Positions 55,280-64,000 of a stretch of DNA of 64,000 nt are shown piece after piece (positions within the stretch are counted from its first letter, which is position 1; the number at the start of each line of letters is the position of its first letter). The position numbers and the translations under genes are program-made. The notes under the pieces are model-generated. The model ran no database searches, had not been told where the DNA came from, and saw nothing but the letters and a program-made list of their open reading frames with translations. Source of the DNA: Polynucleobacter sinensis (GTDB lineage Bacteria > Pseudomonadota > Gammaproteobacteria > Burkholderiales > Burkholderiaceae); the NCBI RefSeq assembly GCF_001595985.1, contig NZ_LOJJ01000003.1, positions 124,001 through 188,000 of the forward strand, read 5' to 3'.

Positions 55280-57100
55280 ATGAGTGCTGCAGACCATTCA
55301 CTTCATGCTCACAAGCGGGGCGATGCCAAGCATTCCCATAGCAAAGAAGTTTCCAATCAAAACTTATTACTTATCGCCTTAGTCTTGACGCTGGGTTTTT
55401 CGGGTGTGGAGGGTGCAGCAGCTTACTTTGCCAATTCTTTAGCATTAATTTCAGATGCCGGCCACATGGTGACCGATGCTGCTGCACTAGGCTTGGCTTT
55501 ATTGGCGCAAATTATTTCTCGTAGGCCGCCATCACCAAAACATTCATTTGGTTTTGGTCGCGCAGAGGCCTTAGCCGCATTCATTAATAGCATTGCAATG
55601 TTGGCATTGGTCGTTTGGATTATGGTTGAAGCAGTCAGCCGTTTTTACTCCCCACACCAGGTAGATGGCATCACTGTTACGGTGGTTGCCGCTATTGGGC
55701 TTGCAATGAATATTGTTGTTGCTTGGGTTTTGTCGCGCGATAAAAAAAGCGTCAATACTCGCGCGGCTTTAGTCCATGTGATGGGCGATCTTTTAGGTTC
55801 GATAGCAGCTTTGATCGCGGGTGTGGTCATTCAGCTTACTGGTTGGATGCCGATTGATGCAATTCTCTCAATCCTAGTATCTCTTTTGATCCTGAAGTCC
55901 ACCGTTTCAATATTGCGTGAGTCATACCACTTCCTCATGGAGGGGGTTCCGCTGCACATTGATTATTTGCAAGTGGGCGATGATTTGAAAAGGATGCCTG
56001 GTGTGTTGTCTGTGCACGATCTTCACGTGTGGGAGATGACCCCTAGCTTCCCCGCTTTAATTGGGCATATTGAAATTGCCGACATGAATCAGTGGCCTGA
56101 AATTATGTCGCGAATTAACGCAATGTTGCTAGATAAACATGGCATTGATCACGTTACTTTACAGCCGGAGGTTGCGGGAGGTGATGATGAGCATGCGCAT
56201 GATGATCCAGTCAATGATGCAGTAAATAAGACCAATGTAATTCATCAGGGTGACACTTTTTATGTGACTTGCACAAGTAGTGACGGGCCTCATCGCATGG
56301 CTTATCACGCTTGGGGAAACCCTCAGAATCCGCGAGTGCTGTTTTGTGTTCATGGCTTGACCAGACGCGGGAGTGATTTCAAGACGCTTGCCCAGGCAAT
56401 GAGTAACGAATATTACGTCGTATGCCCTGATGTCGTAGGTCGTGGCGATTCCGATAGGCTAAAAAATCCGATGCTCTATGCGGTTCCTCAATATGTGGCG
56501 GATATGGCATCTCTCGTTAAGCATCTAAGGGTATCGCAGATCGATTGGTTTGGTACCTCTATGGGTGGGTTAATTGGAATGGTCTACGCTTCCATGCCAG
56601 GTAGCCCAATTCGTCGTATGTTAATTAACGATGTTGGTCCCCGTATTGAACCTGAAGCTATTGCGCGTTTGGGTTCATATGTCGGGCAGCCGTTTACCTT
56701 TGCTAATCGCGCTGATGCCTTAAATCGCTTAAATCAAATTTGTGCTTCTTTTGGCGAGCACACCCCAGAAGAGTGGGAGGTTTATAACGGCCCCATGCTG
56801 ATTCAGAAGGATGGTGCATGGGTGATGCATTACGATCCAGATATTGCCGTACCTTTTGCGTCAGTCAACCCGATTATGGCTAAAGCGGGTGAGATGGCGA
56901 TGTGGCACGCGTTTAAGAAAATTCATATTCCAGTGCTGATTGTGCGCGGTGGAGATTCTGATTTGTTGTCCGCTAAAACAGTCGCAGAGATGTGCAAGGT
57001 TAATCCTTATGCCCGTAGTATTGAGATACCAGGGGTGGGGCACGCGCCTGCATTTGTTAAGGCGGAACAAGTGGCATTGGCAAAAGAATTCTTTAGCTAA
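55280..57100 (+). CDS. fusion of CDF cation efflux transporter and alpha/beta hydrolase
   Basis: This single 606-residue frame joins two families. Residues 1-295 are a cation diffusion facilitator: His-rich start (HSLHAHKRGD, KHSHSKE), six membrane segments, ISDAGHMVTDA with the metal-site His and Asp in TM2 near 57, a paired HVMGDLLGS in TM5 near 165, and the cytoplasmic domain HDLHVWEMTPSFPALIGHIE. A His/Asp-rich linker (DDEHAHDD) follows. Residues 325-606 are an alpha/beta hydrolase with oxyanion loop HGLTRRGSDF, nucleophile elbow GTSMGGLIG near 438, and catalytic His in GVGHAPAF near 590. I prefer ATG 55280 to ATG 55250, which lies in the scoAB terminator. Confidence 0.88.
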   Translation: MSAADHSLHAHKRGDAKHSHSKEVSNQNLLLIALVLTLGFSGVEGAAAYFANSLALISDAGHMVTDAAALGLALLAQIISRRPPSPKHSFGFGRAEALAAFINSIAMLALVVWIMVEAVSRFYSPHQVDGITVTVVAAIGLAMNIVVAWVLSRDKKSVNTRAALVHVMGDLLGSIAALIAGVVIQLTGWMPIDAILSILVSLLILKSTVSILRESYHFLMEGVPLHIDYLQVGDDLKRMPGVLSVHDLHVWEMTPSFPALIGHIEIADMNQWPEIMSRINAMLLDKHGIDHVTLQPEVAGGDDEHAHDDPVNDAVNKTNVIHQGDTFYVTCTSSDGPHRMAYHAWGNPQNPRVLFCVHGLTRRGSDFKTLAQAMSNEYYVVCPDVVGRGDSDRLKNPMLYAVPQYVADMASLVKHLRVSQIDWFGTSMGGLIGMVYASMPGSPIRRMLINDVGPRIEPEAIARLGSYVGQPFTFANRADALNRLNQICASFGEHTPEEWEVYNGPMLIQKDGAWVMHYDPDIAVPFASVNPIMAKAGEMAMWHAFKKIHIPVLIVRGGDSDLLSAKTVAEMCKVNPYARSIEIPGVGHAPAFVKAEQVALAKEFFS

Positions 57101-57115
57101 GGATCTCATTAGGTA

Positions 57116-59143
57116 ATGTCTGCGCCAGCAAATGCATCCGAGGGATTTCAAGTGGTTGATGGTTGGTATGGTGAGCCAGCCGAGGATCATGCTGCCGGCG
57201 TTCTAAGCATTCTGCAGGGGCTTCATCTGGATGAGGCGACGCTAACCGCAGCAAATAATATTGCCCGCACTCATGGCCGAGAAGCGCTCACTAAGTTAAT
57301 CGGTGATGAAGCTGCGAAATTACTAATTGGCTATCGAGGTCTCAGGCAGGCCCAAGCAAAGCTTGTGCGTAATGATGGCGGTCTAAGTATTTCTGGGCAA
57401 GAAGAGATGCTCAGAAAGATGCTCCTTGCTTTTGGTGATGACTTGCGAGTGGTTCTTATCTACCTGGCATCACGCTTGCAAACATTGCGCTGGATTACTC
57501 GCGAGAAGATTGTCATGCCCAAGGCTTGGGCGCAAGAGATTCTAAATATCGATGCAACCTTGGCCAATCGATTGGGTATTTGGCAAATGAAATGGGAGAT
57601 GGAGGACTTAGCCTTTCGGGTTCTCTCCCCTGAAACCTATCGTGATATTGCCAAGATGCTCGATGGTAAGAGAGTTGAGCGCGAAGCATTTATTCAAAAG
57701 ATTGTGGCGCGTCTCAAGCAGGAGTTAAGTCTTGCGCATATTACCGGCGATGTACAAGGTCGCCCGAAACATATCTACAGCATTTGGAAGAAGATGCAGG
57801 GTAAATCTCTGGACTTTGCCAATCTCTACGATGTGCGGGCATTCAGGGTGTTAGTCGATGATGTGAAGTCTTGCTACGCTATCTTAGGATTGGTGCATAA
57901 CATTTGGCAGCCAGTGCCACGTGAATTTGATGATTACATTGCGCGGCCTAAGCCCAACGGCTATCAATCACTCCATACCGTTGTCATGGATGAGCAAGGT
58001 ACGGCATTTGAGATTCAGGTACGCACTAACGAGATGCACCAGCAGGCTGAGTATGGTTTGGCTGCGCATTGGCGCTATAAAGAAGGTGCCTACAGTGGTG
58101 CTGCTACACCACCCAAGATAAATAAGGCTCCTGCAAGCTCTAGCGCCGTTCATCAAATGGGCACTCATAGTGCAGCTGTGGCCTATGAGCGCCAAATCGC
58201 TTGGGCAAGGCAACTGATTTCATGGAAAGAGGATGCCTGGGAGCAGCTTAAGCATCATGAAATAGACGATCATATTTATGTGCTGACTCCATTGGGAAAG
58301 GTCATTTCTTTGGAGAAAGGCTCTTCACCAATTGATTTTGCTTATGCGGTGCATACCGATTTGGGGCATCGTTGCCGTGGTGCGCGGGTGGATGGCGCTA
58401 TGGTTCCATTGGATACCCCCTTGCAAAATGGTCAAACAGTGGAAATTATTGCCGTCAAGCATGGGGGTCCATCACGTGACTGGATTAGCCCAAGCCGAAA
58501 TTATTTACGCTCGCAACGGGCCCGTACTCGGGTGCGTACTTGGTTCAATGCTTTGGATGACGAGGGGGCTGGGGCCAAGCCGACCGAAACAAAGTTAGAC
58601 CAAAAAGTTGAAGCTAAATCTGCTACTGCAACTCCAGAGATTGTGCTACGCCAGAGTGCTCGTAAGCCAGGGCAGGTTGGTGATGTGCTGGTGGTAGGGG
58701 TGGACTCTTTGCTCACTCAGCTAGCGCGTTGCTGTAGACCGGTTCCTCCTGATGCGATTGCGGGTTTTGTAACTCAGGGTCGTGGTGTTTCCATTCACAG
58801 AAGATCTTGTAAAACATTTAGAAGTCTTTTGGAGAGAGCTCCCGAGCGTGTTATTCAGACGGCATGGAACGAATCAAGCTCTGACATTGGTGGTGGAAAT
58901 GAGGCTAAAAAATTGTTTCCGGCAGATTTGGCAGTCACTGGCTTGGATCGCCCCGAGCTCATGCGGGAATTATTTGAGATATTGACCAGGCAAGGTGTAC
59001 ACGTGGTGGATTTGCGAAAGTCCTCCAAACGGGGCATGGCTCAAATCCTGCTAACCATTGAAATTAAAGACTCGGAAGCCTTGCGTATCGTGCAAAACAG
59101 CCTTGAAGAGGTGAAAGGTGTCACGCAGGTGCGCCGCCGGTGA
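57116..59143 (+). CDS. relA: (p)ppGpp synthetase RelA (monofunctional type)
   Basis: RelA makes (p)ppGpp on stalled ribosomes. The 675-residue protein has an N-terminal pseudo-hydrolase region without the HDxxED residues. The synthetase domain (about 215-330) has the RelA-type charge motif EFDDYIA in place of the RxKD of bifunctional enzymes, followed by RPKPNGYQSLH. It also has a TGS domain (about 385-445, VLTPLGKVISLEKGSSPIDFAYAVH), a conserved Cys zinc-finger region (LARCCRPVPPDAIAGF near 540) and a C-terminal ACT domain. A SpoT-type partner must be elsewhere. Confidence 0.94.
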   Translation: MSAPANASEGFQVVDGWYGEPAEDHAAGVLSILQGLHLDEATLTAANNIARTHGREALTKLIGDEAAKLLIGYRGLRQAQAKLVRNDGGLSISGQEEMLRKMLLAFGDDLRVVLIYLASRLQTLRWITREKIVMPKAWAQEILNIDATLANRLGIWQMKWEMEDLAFRVLSPETYRDIAKMLDGKRVEREAFIQKIVARLKQELSLAHITGDVQGRPKHIYSIWKKMQGKSLDFANLYDVRAFRVLVDDVKSCYAILGLVHNIWQPVPREFDDYIARPKPNGYQSLHTVVMDEQGTAFEIQVRTNEMHQQAEYGLAAHWRYKEGAYSGAATPPKINKAPASSSAVHQMGTHSAAVAYERQIAWARQLISWKEDAWEQLKHHEIDDHIYVLTPLGKVISLEKGSSPIDFAYAVHTDLGHRCRGARVDGAMVPLDTPLQNGQTVEIIAVKHGGPSRDWISPSRNYLRSQRARTRVRTWFNALDDEGAGAKPTETKLDQKVEAKSATATPEIVLRQSARKPGQVGDVLVVGVDSLLTQLARCCRPVPPDAIAGFVTQGRGVSIHRRSCKTFRSLLERAPERVIQTAWNESSSDIGGGNEAKKLFPADLAVTGLDRPELMRELFEILTRQGVHVVDLRKSSKRGMAQILLTIEIKDSEALRIVQNSLEEVKGVTQVRRR

Positions 59144-59161
59144 TAAACTCTAGGGCTATAT

Positions 59162-59238
59162 AGGCTCGTAGCTCAGCTGGTTAGAGCACCACCTTGACAT
59201 GGTGGGGGTCGTTGGTTCGAGTCCAATCGAGCCTACCA
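59162..59238 (+). tRNA. tRNA-Val (anticodon GAC)
   Basis: This is a 77-nt cloverleaf with acceptor AGGCTCG pairing with CGAGCCT, anticodon stem CCACC/GGTGG, loop TTGACAT, anticodon GAC at 59196-59198, T-loop GTTCGAGT and an encoded CCA. It lies 18 bp after relA. Confidence 0.95.
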
Positions 59239-59257
59239 ACGAATAAAGACCCAAAAG

Positions 59258-59294
59258 AGCGCGGTTGCCGAAATGCTTCCGCGCTTTCTTTTTT
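59258..59294 (+). terminator. intrinsic terminator after tRNA-Val
   Basis: The arms AGCGCGG and CCGCGCT enclose a 14-nt loop and are followed by TTCTTTTTTG. It closes the relA-tRNA unit before thrS. Confidence 0.85.
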
Positions 59295-59317
59295 GTAAGT
59301 AAATTGATGGAGTTGTC

Positions 59318-61240
59318 ATGCTTGTAGTTACTCTGCCAGACGGATCAAAACGAGAGTTTGATGCTCCTGTTCGCGTCATTGATGTCGCACAAAGCATTGG
59401 TAGCGGCCTTGCTAAAGCGGCGCTAGGCGGCATTGTTGACGGCAAGATGGTTGACGCCAGCTTTGTGATTGATAAAGACAGTCAACTCGCCATCATTACT
59501 GATAAGAGTCCAGAAGCGCTCGAGATCGTGCGCCACTCCACGGCACACTTGCTTGCTTATGCCGTTAAGGAATTATTTCCCGAGGCTCAAGTCACTATTG
59601 GCCCTGTAATCGAAAACGGTTTTTATTACGACTTTTCCTACCATCGTCCATTTACTCCAGAGGATTTGGTCGCGCTTGAAAAGAAAATGGCCGAGCTCGC
59701 TAAAAAGGATGAGCCAGTTACTCGCACGGTAATGCCTCGCGATGATGCTGTGAAGTTCTTTAAAGATCAAGGTGAAAACTATAAGGCAGAGTTGATTGCG
59801 AGTATTCCCCAGGGGGAGGACGTATCTCTTTATGCCGAGGGTAAGTTCACAGACTTGTGTCGCGGTCCCCACGTGCCATCCACTGGTAAGTTGAAGGTAT
59901 TTAAACTCATGAAGCTTGCCGGCGCTTACTGGCGTGGCGATAGCAAAAATGAGATGCTGCAGCGTATTTACGGTACGGCTTGGCTAAAAAAAGAAGATCA
60001 AGATGCTTATCTCAATATGCTTGAAGAAGCTGAGAAGCGTGATCACCGTCGTTTAGGAAAGCTGCTCGATCTGTTTCATTTTCAAGAAGAGGCTCCAGGA
60101 CTGATTTTCTGGCATCCAAAGGGCTGGTCCATTTGGCAAGAGGTTGAGCAGTACATGCGTCGTGTATACCAACGTGAAGGCTACCAAGAGGTCAAGGCTC
60201 CTCAGATTTTGGATCGCGGACTGTGGGAAAAATCTGGTCACTGGGATAATTACAAAGAAAACATGTTTACCACTGAGTCGGAAAATCGTGCCTACGCACT
60301 AAAGCCGATGAACTGTCCTGGCCATGTTCAGATCTTTAATTCTGGTTTGCACAGCTACCGTGAATTGCCTTTGCGTTACGGTGAGTTCGGTCAATGTCAT
60401 CGTAATGAGCCATCAGGTGCTTTGCATGGCTTGATGCGGGTGCGTGGCTTTACCCAGGATGATGGTCACATCTTCTGCACCGAAGATCAGATTCAGGCTG
60501 AAGTAGCTGCCTTTGATAAGGCGGTTCGCGAGGTTTACAAAGATTTTGGCTTCACTGAAGTTGCTGTGAAGTTGGCTCTTCGCCCAGCCAAGCGTGTTGG
60601 CGATGATGCCATTTGGGATAAAGCCGAAGCTGCCTTACGTGGCGCTTTGACCGCCTCCGGTCAAGAATGGGAAGAATTGCCGGGTGAGGGTGCTTTTTAC
60701 GGCCCTAAGATCGAATATCACCTCAAAGACTCTATTGGGCGTACTTGGCAGTGTGGCACGATTCAGGTGGATTTCTCGATGCCAGCCCGTTTGGGTGCTG
60801 AATATGTCACGGAAGAGAACACCCGCAAGGCTCCTGTGATGCTCCACAGGGCGATTGTGGGCTCTTTGGAGCGTTTTATTGGCATTTTGATCGAAAATCA
60901 CGCTGGAAATATGCCAGTTTGGCTCGCGCCAACCCAGGCTGTAGTCCTTAATATTTCTGGAAATTCCGCTGCATACGCTCAACAAGTCCAGCAATCTCTG
61001 AAAAAACAAGGGTTTAGAGTCGAATCTGATTTGCGGAATGAGAAAATTACGTATAAAATACGCGAGCACGCATTACAGAAGATCCCATTTTTGCTAGTTG
61101 TTGGCGATAAAGAGGCTGAAAGTAATTCGGTAGCCGTTCGTGCCCGTGGCGGAGTTGATTTAGGCGTAATGCCTCTTGATGCCTTCGTTGCCCGACTCCA
61201 GCAGGATATATCCCAGAAAGTCGGACCCGAGCCTAGCTAG
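59318..61240 (+). CDS. thrS: threonyl-tRNA synthetase
   Basis: ThrRS charges tRNA-Thr and edits Ser-tRNA-Thr. The 640-residue protein has a TGS domain (residues 1-62), an editing domain with the zinc-like [16 protein letters not shown] near 70, and a class II core. The core has motif 2 near [26 protein letters not shown] (about 355-380), the zinc Cys in NCPGHV near 332, and motif 3 [18 protein letters not shown] near 510. A C-terminal anticodon-binding domain follows. GGAG precedes the ATG. Confidence 0.97.
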   Translation: MLVVTLPDGSKREFDAPVRVIDVAQSIGSGLAKAALGGIVDGKMVDASFVIDKDSQLAIITDKSPEALEIVRHSTAHLLAYAVKELFPEAQVTIGPVIENGFYYDFSYHRPFTPEDLVALEKKMAELAKKDEPVTRTVMPRDDAVKFFKDQGENYKAELIASIPQGEDVSLYAEGKFTDLCRGPHVPSTGKLKVFKLMKLAGAYWRGDSKNEMLQRIYGTAWLKKEDQDAYLNMLEEAEKRDHRRLGKLLDLFHFQEEAPGLIFWHPKGWSIWQEVEQYMRRVYQREGYQEVKAPQILDRGLWEKSGHWDNYKENMFTTESENRAYALKPMNCPGHVQIFNSGLHSYRELPLRYGEFGQCHRNEPSGALHGLMRVRGFTQDDGHIFCTEDQIQAEVAAFDKAVREVYKDFGFTEVAVKLALRPAKRVGDDAIWDKAEAALRGALTASGQEWEELPGEGAFYGPKIEYHLKDSIGRTWQCGTIQVDFSMPARLGAEYVTEENTRKAPVMLHRAIVGSLERFIGILIENHAGNMPVWLAPTQAVVLNISGNSAAYAQQVQQSLKKQGFRVESDLRNEKITYKIREHALQKIPFLLVVGDKEAESNSVAVRARGGVDLGVMPLDAFVARLQQDISQKVGPEPS

Positions 61241-61282
61241 GGGTAGAACGGTTTTGATTGTTTTTTTATAGGAATTAAGAAG

Positions 61283-61807
61283 ATCGCTACTGATAAATCG
61301 CAGCGCATAAACCGGGAAATTACTGCTCCTGAAGTGCGTCTGATTGGAATGGATGGGGAGCCCATCGGTGTAGTTAAGTTGAGTGAAGCCTTGGCTTTAG
61401 CTGAAGAGAAAGAAACCGATTTGGTGGAAATTGCTCCGACAGCTGTGCCACCTGTAGTCCGTATCATGGACTTCGGCAAATTCAAGTACCAAGAAGCCAA
61501 ACGTTTGCATGAAGCTAAGCTTAAGCAAAAAGTGATTCAGGTGAAGGAAGTAAAATTCCGTCCCGGCACAGATGATGGCGACTACGGTGTAAAGCTACGC
61601 AATCTAATCCGCTTTTTAGAGGATGGCGATAAGACAAAGATTACGCTGCGGTTTCGGGGTCGTGAAATGGCCCATCAAGAAATCGGAGTCAGAATGTTGG
61701 AGCGTTTGAAGTTGGACTTACAAGAGTATGGCCAAGTTGAGCAGTTTCCAAAAATGGAAGGCCGCCAGATGGTGATGGTATTGGCCCCCATTCGTAAGGC
61801 TAAGTAA
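61283..61807 (+). CDS. infC: translation initiation factor IF-3 (rare start codon)
   Basis: IF-3 binds the 30S subunit and checks the start codon. The family N-terminus ([21 protein letters not shown]) lies upstream of any ATG or GTG, so the gene uses a rare start. I favour ATC at 61283, nine bases after AGGA at 61270; ATT at 61274 is an alternative. From ATC the protein is about 174 residues, normal length, with both domains and the linker ([15 protein letters not shown] near 70). Rare starts let IF-3 repress its own translation in E. coli, where AUU is used. Confidence 0.92.
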   Translation: MATDKSQRINREITAPEVRLIGMDGEPIGVVKLSEALALAEEKETDLVEIAPTAVPPVVRIMDFGKFKYQEAKRLHEAKLKQKVIQVKEVKFRPGTDDGDYGVKLRNLIRFLEDGDKTKITLRFRGREMAHQEIGVRMLERLKLDLQEYGQVEQFPKMEGRQMVMVLAPIRKAK

Positions 61808-61946
61808 CTGGGTTTTACCTGGTTCTTATGTAGGGAGGCGTTGTCAGTGAATAACTGAAACGCTGGTAGTTTGAAGTGCTTCTGGGTACAGGAAGAGTAA
61901 CCGTCGGTTGCCACCTATGTTGCACAAGTAATTGAAGGGGTGCTTT

Positions 61947-62144
61947 ATGCCCAAGATGAAGAGTAAGAGTAGCGCTAAAAAGCGCTTCACGGTTCGCGCA
62001 GGCGGAACGATCAAACGAGGTCAGGCTTTCAAACGCCATATCCTCACTAAGAAAACCACAAAGAACAAGCGTCATTTGCGTGGTTCCACTGAAGTTGCGA
62101 AGGCAGACGTTAAGTCAATTCGCTCCATGCTTCCTTACGCTTAA
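61947..62144 (+). CDS. rpmI: 50S ribosomal protein L35
   Basis: L35 is a small 50S protein. The 65-residue protein starts [13 protein letters not shown] and has the conserved [24 protein letters not shown]. The start is ATG 61947, after GAAGGGG; an in-frame ATG at 61932 is not supported by the family. The 139-bp gap from infC could hold an L20-type leader. Confidence 0.96.
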   Translation: MPKMKSKSSAKKRFTVRAGGTIKRGQAFKRHILTKKTTKNKRHLRGSTEVAKADVKSIRSMLPYA

Positions 62145-62169
62145 CCTCAGACTAGATAGGAGAATTTAA

Positions 62170-62535
62170 ATGCCAAGAGTCAAACGTGGGGTTACAGCAA
62201 GAGCCCGTCATAAGAAAATCACCGATGCCGCAACAGGCTATCGTGGACGTCGTAAAAATGTATTCCGTATCGCTAAGCAAGCAGTTATGCGTGCTGGTCA
62301 ATATGCATACCGTGACCGTCGTAACAAGAAACGTGTATTCCGCGCATTGTGGATTGCTCGTATCAACGCGGCAGTTCGTCAGCATGACATGACCTATAGC
62401 GTATTCATGAATGGTATGAAGAAGGCTGCGATTGAACTCGACCGCAAAGTGCTTTCTGATATGGCCATTGCTGACAAAGCAGCATTTGCTGCTTTGGTTA
62501 CTCGGATCAAATCCGTAGTAAACGCTGCAGCTTAA
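62170..62535 (+). CDS. rplT: 50S ribosomal protein L20
   Basis: L20 nucleates 50S assembly and represses the rpmI-rplT message in E. coli. The 121-residue protein has the typical start [16 protein letters not shown], then [22 protein letters not shown] and [16 protein letters not shown] precedes the ATG. Confidence 0.97.
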   Translation: MPRVKRGVTARARHKKITDAATGYRGRRKNVFRIAKQAVMRAGQYAYRDRRNKKRVFRALWIARINAAVRQHDMTYSVFMNGMKKAAIELDRKVLSDMAIADKAAFAALVTRIKSVVNAAA

Positions 62536-62563
62536 TTCTTAGTTCATTTAAAAACTAAGCTGC
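62527..62563 (+). promoter_or_regulatory. stem-loop with alternative pairings before pheS
   Basis: The 3' strand AACTAAGCTGC (62553-62563) can pair with CTTAGTT (62538-62544) plus GCAG (62527-62530), or, in another fold, TAAGCTGC can pair with GCAGCTTA (62527-62534). The structure ends one base before the pheS ATG at 62565 and overlaps the rplT stop. It could modulate pheST translation. Confidence 0.45.
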
Positions 62564-62564
62564 A

Positions 62565-63611
62565 ATGGTTTCTCTCGACCACATTGTCGAGGATGCTAAA
62601 CGTGATTTCCTCGGAGCTGCCGATGCGGCAGCTCTAGAGGACGCGAAAGCCAAGTATCTCGGTAAGTCAGGTGTTCTCACTGAGCGTCTTAAGGCGCTTG
62701 GTGGAATGTCGCCTGATGAACGTAAGAGTGCTGGCGCCCAAATTAATCAAATCAAAACTCAAGTAGAAGCTGCATTACAAGAGCGTCGCCAAGCGTTAGC
62801 CGATGCTGTTTTGTCGCAACGCCTTGCGGCCGAATCGATCGACGTTTCTTTGCCTGGCCGTGGCCAAGCAGTAGGTAGCCTGCATCCTGTGATGCGTACC
62901 TGGGAGCGCGTTGAAGAGATCTTTCGTTCGATTGGTTTTGATGTGGCTGATGGACCTGAAATTGAAACTGATTGGTTTAATTTCACAGCCTTAAATAGTC
63001 CTGAAAATCATCCTGCTCGATCAATGCAGGATACCTTTTATGTTGATGGCAAAGATTCCAATGGGAAGCCTTTGTTGTTGCGCACGCACACTAGCCCCAT
63101 TCAGGTTCGCTATGCAAGTGAGCACGTTAAAAAATATGCCAACACAGATGTTATGCCACCAATCAAAGTGATTGCGCCAGGCAGAACTTATCGTGTGGAT
63201 AGTGATGCTACTCATTCGCCGATGTTCCATCAGGTGGAGGGATTGTGGATCGCTGAGAGCGTTTCCTTTGCCGACCTCAAAGGCGTGTACACCGATTTCT
63301 TAAGAACTTTTTTTGAGACAAATGCCCTTCAAGTGCGTTTCCGTCCATCGTATTTCCCATTTACTGAACCTTCCGCTGAAATCGATATGGCTTTTGGAAG
63401 CGGTAAGCTAGCTGGCCGTTGGTTGGAAATTTCTGGAGCGGGACAAGTACACCCAAATGTATTGCGCAATATGGGTATTGATCCAGAGCGTTACACCGGT
63501 TTTGCTTTCGGCTCTGGCTTAGAGCGTCTAACTATGTTGCGTTACGGCGTTGATGATTTACGTCTTTTCTTTGAGAACGATCTCCGTTTCTTAGCGCAAT
63601 TCCCAGCTTAA
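62565..63611 (+). CDS. pheS: phenylalanyl-tRNA synthetase alpha subunit
   Basis: PheS is the catalytic subunit of the alpha2beta2 enzyme. The 348-residue protein has an N-terminal coiled coil (about 1-85), then the class II core. Motif 1 lies near [28 protein letters not shown] (about 105-130), motif 2 near [14 protein letters not shown], and motif 3 in [19 protein letters not shown] near the end. It is 29 bp after rplT. Confidence 0.97.
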   Translation: MVSLDHIVEDAKRDFLGAADAAALEDAKAKYLGKSGVLTERLKALGGMSPDERKSAGAQINQIKTQVEAALQERRQALADAVLSQRLAAESIDVSLPGRGQAVGSLHPVMRTWERVEEIFRSIGFDVADGPEIETDWFNFTALNSPENHPARSMQDTFYVDGKDSNGKPLLLRTHTSPIQVRYASEHVKKYANTDVMPPIKVIAPGRTYRVDSDATHSPMFHQVEGLWIAESVSFADLKGVYTDFLRTFFETNALQVRFRPSYFPFTEPSAEIDMAFGSGKLAGRWLEISGAGQVHPNVLRNMGIDPERYTGFAFGSGLERLTMLRYGVDDLRLFFENDLRFLAQFPA

Positions 63612-63642
63612 TTAGCTAACCTTCTAATAGTAGATAGCGCAT

Positions 63643-64000
63643 ATGCAATTTTCTGAATCTTGGTTACGCCAATACGTCAATCCTTCCCTCGATAGCAATG
63701 CCTTAGGCCATGCAATGACTATGGCTGGTCTTGAGGTGGAAGAACAGCATTCAGTTGCACCTGCATTTACTAAGATTGTGGTGGCTCAGATTTTGTCGGC
63801 AGAGCAGCATCCTGATGCGGATCGTTTGCGTGTATGTAAAGTTGATGCTGGTACTGGCCAAGAGTTGCAAATTGTTTGTGGTGCGCCCAATGCGCGCGCG
63901 GGCATTAAGATTCCCTGTGCATTGGTAGGCGCGGAGTTACCCCCGGCAGAAGCTGGTGGCAAGCCTTTCATGATTAAGGTGGGTAAGTTGCGTGGAGTAG
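63643..64000 (+). CDS. pheT: phenylalanyl-tRNA synthetase beta subunit, 3' end cut by window
   Basis: The first 119 codons of PheT are visible, from an ATG at 63643. They contain the typical start [16 protein letters not shown], a conserved GLEVEE segment and the beginning of the tRNA-binding OB domain ([28 protein letters not shown]). The rest lies outside the window. Confidence 0.96.
   Translation, partial: MQFSESWLRQYVNPSLDSNALGHAMTMAGLEVEEQHSVAPAFTKIVVAQILSAEQHPDADRLRVCKVDAGTGQELQIVCGAPNARAGIKIPCALVGAELPPAEAGGKPFMIKVGKLRGV

Noticed and set aside
57116..59143. Bifunctional SpoT/Rel with (p)ppGpp hydrolase activity
   Set aside because: The HD hydrolase residues are absent and the synthetase motif is EFDD, the monofunctional RelA form.

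Overview
This is an ordinary chromosomal stretch from a low-to-mid GC betaproteobacterium of the Burkholderiaceae, most likely a Polynucleobacter or close relative. The evidence is gene order (carAB-greA, yhbY/rlmE-ftsH-folP-glmM, pstSCAB-phoUBR-ppx), several orphan Bug/TctC solute-binding proteins, short intergenic gaps and AT-leaning codon use. I saw no phage, insertion sequence, integrase or CRISPR array. No gene-free stretch exceeds 300 bases; the longest are 10592-10826, 53621-53828 and 40447-40636.

Layout. 1-10.6 kb: dnaQ (cut by the window edge), an RND efflux pump with its adaptor, rnhA and a methyltransferase on the minus strand; gloB, mltD and a propionyl-CoA synthetase on the plus strand. 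10.8-16.3 kb: carA, carB, greA and a small membrane protein. 16.3-22 kb: a YhbY-type RNA-binding protein divergent from rlmE, then ftsH, folP, glmM. 22-31.6 kb: the phosphate block pstS-C-A-B-phoU-phoB-phoR, three small genes, and ppx. 31.6-36.6 kb: a compact lipid and polyphosphate block. On the minus strand are a PlcP-type phospholipase, a diacylglycerol glycosyltransferase, diacylglycerol kinase and an OlsB-type acyltransferase. Facing away is an OlsA/PlsC-type acyltransferase followed by PPK2. 36.6-39.4 kb: a ZnuD-like TonB receptor, a small His-rich protein, tRNA-Pro and tRNA-Arg. 39.4-48.2 kb: accessory genes (three solute-binding proteins, an SDR, DUF3313 lipoprotein, EF-hand protein, a second PPK2 with a histone-H1-like partner, an MFS carrier, WrbA). 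48.2-64 kb: housekeeping genes (YihY, CBS protein, aroC, MFS, ETF-QO, CoA-transferase, a CDF-hydrolase fusion, relA, tRNA-Val, thrS-infC-rpmI-rplT-pheS-pheT).

The most interesting theme is phosphorus stress. By eye I find Pho-box-like heptamer repeats with 11-bp periodicity, each 10 nt upstream of a -10-like hexamer, before pstS, ppx, plcP and ppk2. Together these genes would import phosphate (Pst), sense it (PhoU/B/R), mobilise or store polyphosphate (Ppx, PPK2), and swap phospholipids for phosphorus-free membrane lipids. PlcP would release diacylglycerol, the glycosyltransferase would make glycolipid, DgkA would recycle diacylglycerol, and OlsB with OlsA would make ornithine lipid. This reads as a single membrane-renovation island. 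The individual enzymes are known in other bacteria; the combined layout and its shared Pho control are inferred here from sequence alone.

Other points worth attention are a textbook intrinsic terminator inside the 5' coding region of folP, a perfect palindrome in the pstS leader, an inverted repeat enclosing the aroC start codon, a CDF transporter fused to an alpha/beta hydrolase, a TRAP-type binding protein with no signal peptide, and an efflux operon wedged between rnhA and dnaQ.
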